A DNA stretch of 64,000 nt from Planomonospora sp. ID67723 (GTDB lineage Bacteria; Actinomycetota; Actinomycetes; Streptosporangiales; Streptosporangiaceae). Where the stretch lies: contig NZ_JABTEZ010000001.1 in NCBI RefSeq assembly GCF_015711605.1, positions 62,001-126,000 of the forward strand. The letters are read 5' to 3'. The notes below the pieces were generated by a model, which was given only the letters and a program-made list of their open reading frames with translations, was not told the origin of the DNA and ran no database searches. Positions 9,417-16,897 of the stretch are shown here, in pieces (position 1 is the first letter of the stretch; each line of letters begins with the position of its first letter). The translations under genes and the position numbers were made by a program.

Positions 9417-9944
9417 TCAGGAACTCACGTCCGGACCGGCCGCGCGCACCCGGTCGACGTGCTGGAGCGCGTCCCGCAGGTCGGCCAGCCACGTGTCGGT
9501 GTGGTTGCCCACCAGGCGCACGCACCAGGCGAGCGCGTCGCTGCGGCTGCGGGCCACCCCGGCGGCCACGAGGGTGTCCAGAACACGGCGCTCCGTCTGC
9601 CGCAACCGCGTCATGACGGGTACCGACAGTGTGGTGAACATCACCGTCCGATCGCCCACGGTGACGCCCCAGGAGACCTTCCGCCGGAAGCGGTGCTCCG
9701 CCTCCAGGGCGATCTCGATGCGCCGCTCCCTGGTCTCCTCGCGGAAGCGCTGCATCCCGCCCTCCACGGCGGCGGCCCGCTCCGCCTCGGAGGCGTCCTC
9801 GGCGAGCGCGGGCCCCCGCAGGACCCCGATCACCGAGATCTCCTCGCGGTCGAGCACGATCTCCGGCGGTCCCTCGAACCAGCCCTCGGGCAGGCGGCCG
9901 GCGAACCAGCCCCGCAGCTGCTCCCGTGCTTCATCATTTTCCAT
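9417..9944 (-). CDS. Hypothetical protein with ribbon-helix-helix-like C-terminus
   Basis: 175-aa soluble protein of unknown function. The ATG at 9944 has no ribosome binding site; the upstream minus-strand sequence TAATCT ends seven bases before the ATG and could be a -10 element, so the transcript may be leaderless. The C-terminal region RRVLDTLVAAGVARSRSDALAWCVRLV resembles the helix pair of ribbon-helix-helix DNA-binding proteins. A perfect 9-bp inverted repeat lies directly upstream, and a tetR gene is divergent. It may be a small regulator or DNA-associated protein. The central part is rich in Arg/Glu and looks helical. Confidence 0.75.
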   Translation of the reverse strand: MENDEAREQLRGWFAGRLPEGWFEGPPEIVLDREEISVIGVLRGPALAEDASEAERAAAVEGGMQRFREETRERRIEIALEAEHRFRRKVSWGVTVGDRTVMFTTLSVPVMTRLRQTERRVLDTLVAAGVARSRSDALAWCVRLVGNHTDTWLADLRDALQHVDRVRAAGPDVSS

Positions 9945-9946
9945 GT

Positions 9947-9967
9947 AATTGAGATTACATCTCAATT
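9947..9967. promoter_or_regulatory. Perfect inverted repeat at the start of the 9.4 kb gene
   Basis: AATTGAGAT (9947-9955) and ATCTCAATT (9959-9967) form a perfect 9-bp inverted repeat with a TAC spacer, two bases upstream of the minus-strand ATG and covering the proposed -10. AT-rich in a GC-rich context, it looks like an operator, possibly for the divergent TetR at 10097 or for the gene product itself. Confidence 0.65.
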
Positions 9968-10096
9968 CTCGGGGGAGCCAGAGCCGGTTCCCGACGCGGC
10001 CCCGCCCGCGGGCCGTGCGGTTCGGCGACCGGCGACCGGCGAGCCGCGGTGGATCACGGACGCCTACCTGGTCCCCCGAGGGACGAGAATCGACGG

Positions 10097-10696
10097 ATGA
10101 GCTCACCTCCGCGCGCTGAAGGACTGCGTGAACGAAAGAAGGCCAGGACCCGGCGGACGATCCAGGAGCAGGCCCTGCGGTTGTTCGCCGAGCAGGGCTA
10201 CGAGGCGACGACGGTCGAGCAGATCGCGGAGGCGGCGGAGGTCTCCCCCAGCACGTTCTTCCGCTACTTCCCCACCAAGGAGGACGTGGTCCTCCAGGAG
10301 GAGTACGACCCGCTCCTGACGGCCCTGCCGGCCGTCCAGCCACCGGAGCTGGAGCCGGTGGCGGCACTGCGCGCCGCGATGCGCGAGGCGTTCGCGCAGA
10401 TCCCCCCGGAGGACGAGCGGCAGATTCTCGCCCGCACCAAGCTCCGGCTCGGCCATCCCCTCCTGCGCGCCCGGACCGTCGACAACCTCATCGGCACGAT
10501 CGACAGGATCGCCGAGGGCGTCGCCGCCCGCCTGGGCCGGGACGCGGCGGACCCGCTCAGCCGCACGACCGCCGGTGCGGTCGTCGGCGCCATGATCCCC
10601 GTGCTGTTCTCGTGGGCCGAGAGCGACGGCGCACGCAGCATGGCCGACATGGTCGACGAGGCCCTGGCCCTCCTGGAGACGGGCCTGCGCCCCTGA
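10097..10696 (+). CDS. TetR family transcriptional regulator
   Basis: 199-aa one-component repressor. The N-terminal helix-turn-helix is canonical: RRTIQEQALRLFAEQGYEATTVEQIAEAAEVSPSTFFRYFPTKEDVV (about residues 17-63). The C-terminal half is a ligand-binding, dimerising helical domain of unknown specificity. The ATG at 10097 is chosen because the HTH begins the usual 15-20 residues later; an upstream ATG at 10049 would add an untypical Arg/Pro extension. Divergent from the 9.4 kb gene, whose palindromic leader is a plausible target. Confidence 0.92.
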   Translation: MSSPPRAEGLRERKKARTRRTIQEQALRLFAEQGYEATTVEQIAEAAEVSPSTFFRYFPTKEDVVLQEEYDPLLTALPAVQPPELEPVAALRAAMREAFAQIPPEDERQILARTKLRLGHPLLRARTVDNLIGTIDRIAEGVAARLGRDAADPLSRTTAGAVVGAMIPVLFSWAESDGARSMADMVDEALALLETGLRP

Positions 10697-10721
10697 TCCA
10701 CCCGGCCCCCCGGGACGCCGC

Positions 10722-12044
10722 TCAGCGCACCTGGGCGGCGATCTGGGGGCTGATCCGGACGGCCCCGGCGAAGTTCCTCGTCGTGACGGGGACGAGCTTG
10801 ACCACGTCACCGGTCCTCGGGGCGTGCAGCATCTTGCCGTCGCCCCAATAGATCGCCACGTGCGAGACGTAGCCGGGATTGGTCGGGTCGTGGCGCCAGA
10901 ACAGCAGGTCGCCCGGCTGGACCTGGGAGAGCGGGACCTGCGGGCCGGCGACGAACTGCTGGTGCGTCACGCGGGGCACCCGTACTCCCGCCTGGGCGTA
11001 GGCCCACTGGACGAGCCCGGAGCAGTCGAAGCTGTCCGGACCCTCAGCGCCCCATACGTACGGCCGGCCGAGCTTGCCGACCGCCGCGGCGAGCGCGATC
11101 TGCACCTGCGGGGCCGTCATGAAGGCCTCCGCCGGCCAGACGGCCCGCGGGGCGGCCTTGAGGACCGGGTTGACCGTGGCGACCTGGCTGCCCCTGGGCA
11201 GGACCCTGAGCAGCGCCCGGCGCAACCCGGCCGTGTCGGCGCCCGGAGCGCTCACCACCAGCGCGTTGTTCTCCGGGATGCCCAGGGCCCGCGCCGTCGG
11301 GCGGGAGACCACCGCGTCGATCGCGCCCATGCCCATCGTGGCGTAGGCGCCCACCTTCAGGGCGTGGCCGGGGGCGGTGACGATCTTTCCCAGCGGCATG
11401 CCCCCGTCGTTGCCGAGGACGAAGGAGACGGCGACCTCCCCGGCGGCGAGGTTGCGCCAGAGCCGGTCGGACCTGGCGGTGGGACGGGGGGTGTAGGACC
11501 GGAACGTCGAAGGGTTCACCCCCAGCGTCTGCACCCGCTTGCCGTCCAGGATCACCTCGGCCGCGTCGGCGCGCTCGATCGCGCGGACTCCGTCGATCCG
11601 GGCGACCTTCGCCACCACGGCCGGGCTCAGCGTCCGGTCCGCGACCACGAACAGGTGGGGCCTGCGCATCGCGGTCAGCGGGGCGACCGGCTCCGTTGAC
11701 GCCTCCACCCGCCCTCCCGGCGATTCCCCGGCAGGCTCTCCCGTCGGTTCTCCGGCCGGGCGGACGCCCGCCGCCGGCGTCCGGTCCGCGGGCCGGCGCA
11801 CGGCGACGGTCTCCGGTCCCCGCTCCGGCATCTGGGACAGGACCACCATGTCGGCCGTGAGGACCGCGACGAGGAGGGCCGCGACGGCCGGGATCACCTG
11901 CCGCGTCGTGCGGGCGGCGGCGTCGTCGTAGTGGACCGGGCGGCGGCGGGGGGGCCAGGGCCGGTGGGCGAGCCGCGGACGGTAGGCCAGATCGCGGCGG
12001 GCCTCCCGGAGCAGGCCGGAGAGGCGCGTCCGCCGTTCGAACAC
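10722..12044 (-). CDS. NlpC/P60 family peptidoglycan hydrolase, membrane anchored
   Basis: 440-aa cell-wall enzyme. The GTG at 12044 follows AAGGGGAG by five bases, so the longer 469-aa reading is rejected. There is a short basic cytoplasmic tail, one membrane helix (about residues 52-72, VIPAVAALLVAVLTADMVVL), a Pro/Gly/Glu linker, a central extracellular domain with LFVVADRTLSPAVVAKVARIDGV, and a C-terminal NlpC/P60 papain-like domain with catalytic Cys in DSFDCSGLVQWAY and His in VSHVAIYWG, then a polar residue around MLHAPRTG. Such enzymes cut gamma-D-Glu-diaminopimelate bonds. The helix could instead be an uncleaved signal. The gene is convergent with tetR. Confidence 0.92.
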   Translation of the reverse strand: MFERRTRLSGLLREARRDLAYRPRLAHRPWPPRRRPVHYDDAAARTTRQVIPAVAALLVAVLTADMVVLSQMPERGPETVAVRRPADRTPAAGVRPAGEPTGEPAGESPGGRVEASTEPVAPLTAMRRPHLFVVADRTLSPAVVAKVARIDGVRAIERADAAEVILDGKRVQTLGVNPSTFRSYTPRPTARSDRLWRNLAAGEVAVSFVLGNDGGMPLGKIVTAPGHALKVGAYATMGMGAIDAVVSRPTARALGIPENNALVVSAPGADTAGLRRALLRVLPRGSQVATVNPVLKAAPRAVWPAEAFMTAPQVQIALAAAVGKLGRPYVWGAEGPDSFDCSGLVQWAYAQAGVRVPRVTHQQFVAGPQVPLSQVQPGDLLFWRHDPTNPGYVSHVAIYWGDGKMLHAPRTGDVVKLVPVTTRNFAGAVRISPQIAAQVR

Positions 12045-12241
12045 CTCAGCTCCCCTTCCGTCCGTCCGGCCACGGGGCGTCCCGGTGAAATCCGGCTCCA
12101 CGAGCCTGCCGTACATCGCACGCGGATGCACGTGAACCCGCCCGAACGGTCTTCATCCTTGGCACGATTCGTCCCTTACACGGCGTCCGCGACCGTGGAG
12201 TGCGTGATCACAGAGTCCGTACGGAGCCCGTACAACGCAGC

Positions 12242-12272
12242 GATCCGCCGGGACTCGCGGTCCCGGCGGATC
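12242..12272. terminator. Stem-loop downstream of greA
   Basis: Perfect 13-bp stem (12242-12254 with 12260-12272) and a 5-nt loop, located 30 bp beyond the greA stop on the minus strand. No T-tract. The remaining part of the 12045-12302 gap upstream of the NlpC gene shows no gene. Confidence 0.65.
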
Positions 12273-12302
12273 TGTCGTCGTGCGGCCGTACCGCCGGTTG
12301 GA

Positions 12303-12806
12303 TCAGTTGCCGCCGGTGTACGGCACGGCCTCAAGGATCTCCACGGTGTTGGAGCGGCCGTTCGGCATCGTGTAGGTGGCCTTCTCGCCGATCTTCTTGC
12401 CGTTGATCGCCGCGCCGAGCGGGGACTTGGGCGAGTAGACGTCGATCGGGGCGCCGCTCTCCTCGCGGGAGGCCAGCAGGAACGCGACCTCCTCGTCGTC
12501 ACCCTCGAAGCGGACGGTGACGGTCATGCCGGGACCGACGACGCCCTCGGTGCGCGGCGCCTCCCCCACCCTGGCGCTGTCCAGGATCTGGCGGAGATGG
12601 AAGATGCGGGCCTCCATCTTGCCCTGCTCGTCCTTGGCCGCGTGGTAGCCGCCGTTCTCCTTGAGGTCGCCCTCTTCGCGGGCGGCCTCGATCTTCTTGG
12701 CGATGTCGACACGCCCGGGCCCCGAGAGGTATTCGAACTCCGCCTTCAGGCGGTCGTACGCCTCCTGAGTGAGCCAGGTGACGCTCTCGTTGTGGGAGTC
12801 GGCCAC
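12303..12806 (-). CDS. greA: Transcription elongation factor GreA
   Basis: 167-aa factor that enters the RNA polymerase secondary channel and stimulates transcript cleavage in stalled complexes. The N-terminal coiled coil carries the acidic tip in EEGDLKENGGYHAAKDEQG, and the C-terminal FKBP-like domain ends with SPLGAAINGKKIGEKATY, the family signature. The GTG at 12806 follows AAGGAG closely, so the longer 196-aa reading is rejected. The order greA-DUF4307-mca is conserved in actinobacteria. Confidence 0.97.
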   Translation of the reverse strand: MADSHNESVTWLTQEAYDRLKAEFEYLSGPGRVDIAKKIEAAREEGDLKENGGYHAAKDEQGKMEARIFHLRQILDSARVGEAPRTEGVVGPGMTVTVRFEGDDEEVAFLLASREESGAPIDVYSPKSPLGAAINGKKIGEKATYTMPNGRSNTVEILEAVPYTGGN

Positions 12807-12926
12807 GGGTTCTCCTTGCTTCCTCTGTGGGGCATGGTGCTGTGGGGCTTCGTGCCGGGGACGGCGGTCGGTTGAATTTCGAAAGGCTAACAAGTTAACC
12901 GCCCGAGCGCTTCCCCAAATGTCTCA

Positions 12927-13355
12927 CTATACGAGATGGCAGTACTCGACGTCACCAGAAGTGGCCTGGGCACTGGTCTCTAGCCGTTCAGTAAGCCGGA
13001 CATATCCCTCACCAGCCGGAATATCGACCTCCCGGCTCCCGACTTCCACATGCCCGACGTCCATGGCGCGCAGCCGGCAGCGGGCCACCCGGTCGGACGG
13101 CTTGATCACCTCGAAGACGATCTCGACGGAATCGGCACGCCTCGTGTCGAAGGCGACCACCTGGTCGATGACCTCGGGATTCCCCTTGGACGCCCACATG
13201 ACATAGCCCCATCCGCCCGCCAGCACGGCGCACAGGATGGCGATGACGCCGTGCACCACGAAACGTCCCCTGCTCTGCGGGCGGTCGGGGAAGTCGCCGG
13301 GGGTGCCGAGGACCGGGCCTTCGAACCGGCCCTGCTCTGCCTCGCTGGTGGCCAT
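12927..13355 (-). CDS. DUF4307 family membrane protein
   Basis: 142-aa protein with one membrane helix (about residues 32-53, VVHGVIAILCAVLAGGWGYVMW) and an extracytoplasmic C-terminal domain containing the DUF4307 pattern of a Cys pair (ARCRLRAMD and the terminal VEYCHLV). ATG at 13355 with GGGAG upstream. It lies divergent from mca and next to greA, the arrangement typical of mycolic and non-mycolic actinobacteria. Function unknown. Confidence 0.88.
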   Translation of the reverse strand: MATSEAEQGRFEGPVLGTPGDFPDRPQSRGRFVVHGVIAILCAVLAGGWGYVMWASKGNPEVIDQVVAFDTRRADSVEIVFEVIKPSDRVARCRLRAMDVGHVEVGSREVDIPAGEGYVRLTERLETSAQATSGDVEYCHLV

Positions 13356-13496
13356 GACGGAATCTCCCTGCACTACCTCGGCGTTATCCGAGACAATTGT
13401 CCCCCGCGGGGGCCTCGCCCCCGCCACCGCCTTAGAAACTAACCTCTCCCCGGAGTGACCGGCACCATCAGGGGAGCGAAGAGGAGACGACGAGCC

Positions 13497-14381
13497 GTGA
13501 GTGCACCACTGAGGCTGATGGCCGTTCACGCCCATCCCGACGACGAATCCAGCAAGGGCGCCGCCACGATGGCGCGCTACGTCGCCGAAGGTGTGGACGT
13601 GCTCGTCTGCACCCTTACCGGAGGAGAGCGCGGCTCGATCCTGAACCCCAAGATGGACCGCCCCGAGATCCTGGAGAACATCGGCGAGGTGCGCCGCCTG
13701 GAGATGGAGCGCGCGCGAGAGATCCTCGGCGTGCGGCAGCGTTTCCTCGGCTTCGTCGACTCCGGCCTGCCGGACGACGAGAGCGAGCCGCTGCCGGAGG
13801 GCTGCTTCGCGCTCCAGCCCATCGAGGTCGCCTCCGCCCCCCTGGTCGCGGCGGTGCGGGAGTTCCGGCCGCACGTCATCCTCACCTACGACGACGACGG
13901 CGGTTACCCCCACCCCGACCACATCATGACCAACCGCGTCTCGGTGGAGGCGTTCGAGGCCGCGGGCGACCCCGACCGCTACCCCGGGGCCGGCGAGCCG
14001 TGGCAGCCGCTGAAGCTCTACTACCACATGGGGTTCACCAAGGAGCGCTTCGAGGCGCTGCACGAGGCCATGACCGCCCGCGGGATCGGCTCGCCGTACG
14101 CCGACTGGATCTCCCGCTGGGAGGACCGCCCGCAGAAGTGGCCGGTGACCACCCGCGTCGCCTGCGGCGACTACTTCGAGACCCGGGACGCCGCCCTGCT
14201 GGCGCACGCCACCCAGGTCGACCCCGACGGGTTCTGGTTCGTCTGCCCCCGGGAGCTGCAGCGCGAGGTCTGGCCGACCGAGGACTACCACCTGGCGCGC
14301 TCCCTGGTCGACACCGAGCTGCCGGAGAACGACCTGTTCGCCGGCATCCACGCCGACGAGGTCTCACACGCCTGCCCCTGA
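13497..14381 (+). CDS. mca: Mycothiol S-conjugate amidase
   Basis: 294-aa zinc amidase that hydrolyses mycothiol S-conjugates of electrophiles to a mercapturic acid (exported) and GlcN-inositol (recycled), the actinobacterial thiol detoxification route. Zinc ligands are in HAHPDDESSKG near the N-terminus and HPDHIMTN near residue 150. The C-terminal tract (FWFVCPRELQREVWPTEDYHLARS) matches Mca rather than the paralogue MshB. The GTG at 13497 is preferred because GAGGAGA lies nine bases upstream; a start at 13455 would add a basic extension. Confidence 0.96.
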   Translation: MSAPLRLMAVHAHPDDESSKGAATMARYVAEGVDVLVCTLTGGERGSILNPKMDRPEILENIGEVRRLEMERAREILGVRQRFLGFVDSGLPDDESEPLPEGCFALQPIEVASAPLVAAVREFRPHVILTYDDDGGYPHPDHIMTNRVSVEAFEAAGDPDRYPGAGEPWQPLKLYYHMGFTKERFEALHEAMTARGIGSPYADWISRWEDRPQKWPVTTRVACGDYFETRDAALLAHATQVDPDGFWFVCPRELQREVWPTEDYHLARSLVDTELPENDLFAGIHADEVSHACP

Positions 14382-14415
14382 CGGGACCATGAGGTGACGG
14401 TGGCAAACTTGGCAC

Positions 14416-14661
14416 GTGATTGCATTTGACACCGTCACCGAAGGTGACGTCAGTCCGGGCCTGCTGGGGTTCCTCGTCGTGGCGGCGCTGGGGTTCGCCC
14501 TCTTCCTTCTCATCAGGTCCATGAGGAAGCAGATCTCGAAGATCGAGGTCCCCTCCGAGGCCGAGGCCCGCAAGGCGGAGGCGCTCAAGACCGAAGCGCG
14601 CACGGCAGAAGCCCACAAGGCCGAGACGCGCGAGACGGACGGCGACGGCGGGGCGGACTAA
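14416..14661 (+). CDS. Small membrane protein following mca
   Basis: 81-aa protein starting at GTG 14416, 34 bp after mca. It has one membrane helix (residues 14-34, PGLLGFLVVAALGFALFLLI), a basic turn (RSMRKQ), and a charged Ala/Glu/Lys tail that repeats KAE-A-KTEAR-TAEA-HKAET and probably forms a helix or coiled coil on the cytoplasmic side. A gene of this kind follows mca in other actinobacteria (position of Rv1083). Function unknown. Confidence 0.82.
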   Translation: MIAFDTVTEGDVSPGLLGFLVVAALGFALFLLIRSMRKQISKIEVPSEAEARKAEALKTEARTAEAHKAETRETDGDGGAD

Positions 14662-14685
14662 AGTCCGCCCCGCGGGCGCGTCCCC

Positions 14686-15828
14686 TCAGGAGGGGGACCA
14701 GGCCCGCTCCAGCGCCCTGGGCAGCCCCCAGTGCCCCAGTGACGTGAGGATCTCGTTCCTGTCGACGATTCCGAGCGAGGCCCACAGGGGGGTGACCGAC
14801 CCGAACAGCATCTCCGCGGCCTCCAGGTCCTCCGGATCGTCCAGGTCGACGTCGATGTCGTCGGATTCGGCGATCAGGCGGGCGATCCGCTCGGGCGAGG
14901 CCAGCACCCCGGGCCCGCGCCTGGCCAGGGCCGCGACCACGGCCAGCCAGTCCGCGTGGTGGATGGCGCACAGCGCCGCGAGCACTCCGTCCTCGTGCCC
15001 GAGTTCGCCGTCGACGTCGGCGAACTCCTCCGGGGTGTCGTCCCCGGACAGGTCGGCGACCGGCCCCGCGATGCCCGCCGTGACGGTCAGCCAGAGCTCC
15101 TCGTCGTCGTCGGGCAGCGGCCCGCCCTCGTATCCGGCGCAGGCACGCAGCACGTTGCCCGGATAACCGGGGACGGCCAGCACCTGGCGCAGCCGCGCGC
15201 TCGCCGCCCGCAGCTCCGCCACGGGCCGCACGGGTTCCGGCAGCTCCGCCAGGATGCGCCGGAGCTCGCCGAGCGCGAACGCCTCCTCCTCGTCCCAGGT
15301 CGCGAAGAGCTCCTCGTCCTGCTCGTCGCCCACCGCGACCAGGGGAACCCGCCCGTCGGGAAGCGGGCTGTTGAGCCAGTGCTCCTGCAGATCCTCGTAG
15401 GCCTCCCGGGCGGCCTCCTCCCCGCGGGCGAGCGCGTCCGGGTCGATCTCCCCGGCGGCGAGCCGTTCCTCCAGGTGGGCGACCAGCCGGCGGTACATCT
15501 CCCCGGCGGCCGGCCCTCGTTCGTCCTCCTCGGGCCAGACGAAGAAGCTCCTGGTCAGCAGGAGCGGCTCGGTCCCGGTGGCCTCCAGCCACCGCTGTAC
15601 GTCGCCCACCGTGGCGTTGCCCGACTCGATCGCGCCGAGCGTCGCCTTGGCGGACTCCCAGAAGGGCGCGGAGAGCGGGTTGCCCACCGCCAGCAGGGCC
15701 CGCCGCAGGTCGGGAAGGGCCACCAGTGCCACCCCCGAAGGAACGGCGAGGAGGGCACGGGCCACATCGCGCCGGGTCAACTCGGCGGCCGGGCGGCCGG
15801 CGTGCGCACAGACGAAGTCGAGATCCAC
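14686..15828 (-). CDS. Hypothetical acidic cytosolic protein
   Basis: 380-aa strongly acidic protein I cannot assign. No signal peptide or membrane helix. Sequence blocks rich in Asp/Glu include PDDDEELW and ESDDIDVDLDDPEDLEAAEMLFG; the N-terminal part (DLRRALLAVGNPLSAPFWESAKATLGAI) looks helical. ATG at 15828. It stands alone between convergent mca-side genes and the hydrolase gene transcribed away from it. The even codon bias across its full length supports a real gene. Confidence 0.75.
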   Translation of the reverse strand: MDLDFVCAHAGRPAAELTRRDVARALLAVPSGVALVALPDLRRALLAVGNPLSAPFWESAKATLGAIESGNATVGDVQRWLEATGTEPLLLTRSFFVWPEEDERGPAAGEMYRRLVAHLEERLAAGEIDPDALARGEEAAREAYEDLQEHWLNSPLPDGRVPLVAVGDEQDEELFATWDEEEAFALGELRRILAELPEPVRPVAELRAASARLRQVLAVPGYPGNVLRACAGYEGGPLPDDDEELWLTVTAGIAGPVADLSGDDTPEEFADVDGELGHEDGVLAALCAIHHADWLAVVAALARRGPGVLASPERIARLIAESDDIDVDLDDPEDLEAAEMLFGSVTPLWASLGIVDRNEILTSLGHWGLPRALERAWSPS

Positions 15829-16000
15829 GCCCCGGGAGCCTACGCCTCTTCGGGGACGCGCGGGAGGAGGGGCGTACCCGGAGAACCGGAGAAGCGCGTC
15901 TGGAAAAGCCGGAAAAAGACGTACGGATCAGTAAACCGCAGGGGACAGCGGCCCTGAAACAGGGAACCATTCTGGTGGGCGGGTGAGGGGGAGGTCGGCC

Positions 16001-16867
16001 TTGACGGCACTGGTGAAGACGGCGGACGGAAGAACTCTCGCGGTCGACCAGAGCGGGGTGCCGGACGGAATCCCGATCATCCTGCTGCATGGCACGCCCG
16101 GCAGCAGGGTCGGCCCCGCCCCCCGGCCCACGATCCTCTACCGCATGGGCATCCGCCTGATCACCTACGACCGCCCGGGCTACGGCCTCTCCGACCGGTT
16201 CCCCGGCAGGAGCGTCGCCGACGTGGCGGGCGACGTGGCGGCGATAGCCGACTCCCTCGGCATCGAGCGGTTCGCGGTGATCGGCCGCTCGGGCGGCGCC
16301 CCTCATGCGCTGGCCTGCGCCGCCCTGCTGCCGGACCGCACGACCCGGCTGGCCGCGCTGGTCCCCCTGGCCCCGCGCTACGCCGAGGGGCTGGACTGGT
16401 TCGAGGGCATGTCGCGCTCCAACGTGATCGAGTACACCGCGGCGGCCCACGGGCACAACGCGCTCAGCGCGCTGCTGGACGCCGTCGCCGACGAGGTCAG
16501 GGCCGACCCGACCCGGCTCGTCCCGGCGCTCGACACCGACCTCCCCGAGCCCGACCGCCACATCGTCGCCGATTTCGGGATCCGGCGGATGCTGGCCACG
16601 ACCTTCGCCGAGGCCCTCAGGGACTCGGCGGCCGGATGGGTGGACGACGCCCTGGCCTTCAACGCGCCGTGGGGCTTCGACCCGGCCCGCATCACCGTGC
16701 CGACCATGCTCTGGCACGGTGACGAGGACGTCTTCTCCCCCGTCGGCCACGCGCGCTGGCTGGGCCGGCAGATCCCCGACGCCACGGTGGTCATCCAGGA
16801 GGGTGCGGCCCACTTCGGCTCGCTGCGCGTCCTGCCCGACGTCCTGACCTGGCTCGCCGACCGGTGA
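16001..16867 (+). CDS. Alpha/beta hydrolase
   Basis: 288-aa alpha/beta-hydrolase-fold enzyme of unknown substrate. The oxyanion region HGTPGSR, the nucleophile elbow GRSGGAPHAL (Ser about residue 94), an acidic residue in WHGDEDVFSP and the late His in GAAHFGSL give a complete catalytic triad. The TTG at 16001 has GGGGGAGG six bases before it; the GTG at 15983 lies upstream of that site and is less likely. The sequence resembles proline-iminopeptidase-like and esterase-type hydrolases. It ends 30 bp from the convergent fxsT. Confidence 0.88.
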   Translation: MTALVKTADGRTLAVDQSGVPDGIPIILLHGTPGSRVGPAPRPTILYRMGIRLITYDRPGYGLSDRFPGRSVADVAGDVAAIADSLGIERFAVIGRSGGAPHALACAALLPDRTTRLAALVPLAPRYAEGLDWFEGMSRSNVIEYTAAAHGHNALSALLDAVADEVRADPTRLVPALDTDLPEPDRHIVADFGIRRMLATTFAEALRDSAAGWVDDALAFNAPWGFDPARITVPTMLWHGDEDVFSPVGHARWLGRQIPDATVVIQEGAAHFGSLRVLPDVLTWLADR

Positions 16868-16897
16868 CCCCGGCGGCCGCGCCCCGCAGTACGGCGG

